A DNA stretch of 64,000 nucleotides. It comes from JAUXFK01 sp034189035. Lineage in GTDB: Bacteria > Desulfobacterota > UBA8473. The notes below the pieces were generated by a model. That model had not been told where the DNA came from. It did not search any database and saw only the letters and a program-made list of their open reading frames with translations. Shown here in pieces: positions 62,986 through 64,000 of this stretch (within the stretch, counting starts at the first letter, position 1; every line of letters begins with the position of its first letter). The translations under genes were made by a program, and so were the position numbers. Where the stretch lies: the NCBI GenBank assembly GCA_034189035.1, contig JAXHVA010000001.1, positions 89,941 to 153,940 on the forward strand, read 5' to 3'.

Positions 62986-63870
62986 TTGTTAACCATCGCA
63001 TTGTATTGCATTATCATAAATTACACAGCCTATACTGATGAAAGCTACACAACAGGAGAACGCTATAGAAGTATCTGTGCATTCTCTTTTAGAACAGAAG
63101 CTGCATACGATATTGAAAGTCGTTTATTAGGAATACTAGAGGAATCAAGTGTTAGTGAGCTCAAATGGCAAAAAGTCAAAGATTCCAAATACAAATTCTG
63201 TGCCAACAAAATAGTTGATTTTGTAATCAATTCTCTTGACGAACACGACATGAGAGTAGATGTTGCAATCTGGGACACTCACGATAGACGTCACGACACA
63301 ATTGGGCGTGACGATCAAACTAATTTTGAAAGGATGTTGTTTCATCTACTCAGTAATTCAATGAAACGCCGAAAGAGAAAATCCAATTGGAGAGTCTTTC
63401 CTGATGAGAAAATGGGAATTGACTGGATTACAGTCCATGATTGTCTCAATTCTGTCGGGCGTTGGCATTATTATATCGTTTCACCTTTGTTTTGTAACTT
63501 TTTCTCCGATCCCTATTATACGATTAAAAGGTTTGAGGAGATTGATTCGAAGCTAGCTCTAAGTTGTCAAGTTTCAGGTCTGTTTGCTGGAATAAGTGTG
63601 TTCTCTCAAAACTCCTATGAAAAATAATCCCAATGGAAATTAAGCCAACAGCCAAGTCTATTTACATTAGAATGTGTCAATTTGTCTAATCGTGAGAAAT
63701 TTAGATTTGATGTCATGGGCAATCTAAACAATCAATGTAAAACGAGAAAGCTTGGTGTAAGTCTTAAAATTATCAAGTGCTTTTCTACGCCGAATCCTAA
63801 TAATCGAGTGAATTTCTTGCACTATGAATCTCAAACTTATCTAGACAAGGCACCAATTCGGAATGGCTAA
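62986..63870 (+). pseudogene. DUF3800-family gene interrupted by a stop codon
   Basis: First part (to 63627) has INYTAYTDESYTTGERYRSI, the DUF3800 Asp-Glu-Ser start, and LKWQKVKDSKYKF. After TAA at 63625 the same frame continues SQWKLSQQPSLFTLECVNLS, NREKFRFDVMGNLNNQCKTR and NNRVNFLHYESQ, the usual end of the family. A single in-frame stop therefore breaks it. The start is unclear: TTG at 62986 with no good ribosome site. DUF3800 proteins are often in mobile regions. It is the only intact-looking plus-strand gene besides the insertion sequence. Confidence 0.6.
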
Positions 63871-64000
63871 CACTTTATAAAGGCCTCCAGATGTCAAGAG
63901 TAAAAGTACCCATTAACGAAAAAGTGGGTTTTTTTTGGATATTCTATCAACGAACCTTTTTGCTTGTTGACAGCGATTCTGACTTTATTTCGAAGCGGGT

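Overview
The window looks like a chromosomal segment of an anaerobic deltaproteobacterium (Desulfobacterota-type). The signs are many TonB receptors, a corrinoid-dependent acyl-CoA mutase with a separate B12-binding subunit, FmdE-family proteins, CooT/CooC-type carbon monoxide dehydrogenase nickel genes, CobN with ChlI/ChlD chelatase genes, and many small degenerate elements. Almost every gene is on the minus strand, so transcription runs from high to low coordinates. No rRNA, tRNA or CRISPR array was recognised. The organism assignment is an inference from gene content.

Right part (about 62.3 to 49 kb): a metal-uptake region, most likely for nickel. A sigma70-type promoter and a structured leader precede a porin and a complete NikKMLQO-type ECF transporter. 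Next comes a Ca-binding-repeat protein with ExbB, ExbD, TonB and CooT, then a TonB receptor with NikK-like and NikL-like proteins and a helix-turn-helix regulator. Remnants of cooC and nikR follow. A DUF3800 gene on the plus strand, cut by a stop codon, lies at the far right.

Middle (about 47.7 to 31.6 kb): a TonB receptor gene with an in-frame TGA is followed by an exported tetrapyrrole-methylase-fold protein, an exported nucleoside hydrolase and an APC permease. Then come a broken nikL, a decayed insertion sequence, a broken HU gene, a MITE-like element, a methyltransferase, FmdE-1, an HTH/cooC remnant, an unusual acyl-CoA mutase pair, CooT-1, another MITE and FmdE-2.

31.5 to 18.2 kb: one long operon for outer- and inner-membrane uptake and a class I chelatase: TonB receptor, substrate-binding protein, FecCD permease, ATPase, CobN, two small Gate-domain membrane proteins, ChlI and ChlD.

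17.8 to 5.3 kb: a RiPP-like cluster. A 39-residue peptide with a strong ribosome binding site and its own terminator is followed by GNAT acyltransferases, a CPBP membrane protease, an ABC-2 exporter, a PqqD-like/SPASM/GNAT fusion whose radical-SAM cysteines are gone, and a TolC-MacA-MacB exporter with a further GNAT. A second TonB receptor and a second CobN (cut by the window edge) follow.

The strongest new signal is in the leaders. Two RNA-like elements recur. T1 (5 copies) has two hairpins with TGAA loops, the second overlapping an intrinsic terminator, as in protein-controlled antitermination. T2 (4 clear copies) is a covarying stem around a conserved 18-nt internal segment plus a second hairpin. 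They precede the nik operon, the exbB/exbD/tonB/cooT operon, cooT-1, fmdE-1 and TonB receptors, and both precede the peptide cluster in tandem. This ties the peptide cluster to the metal-uptake regulon and suggests, as an inference only, an exported peptide metallophore.
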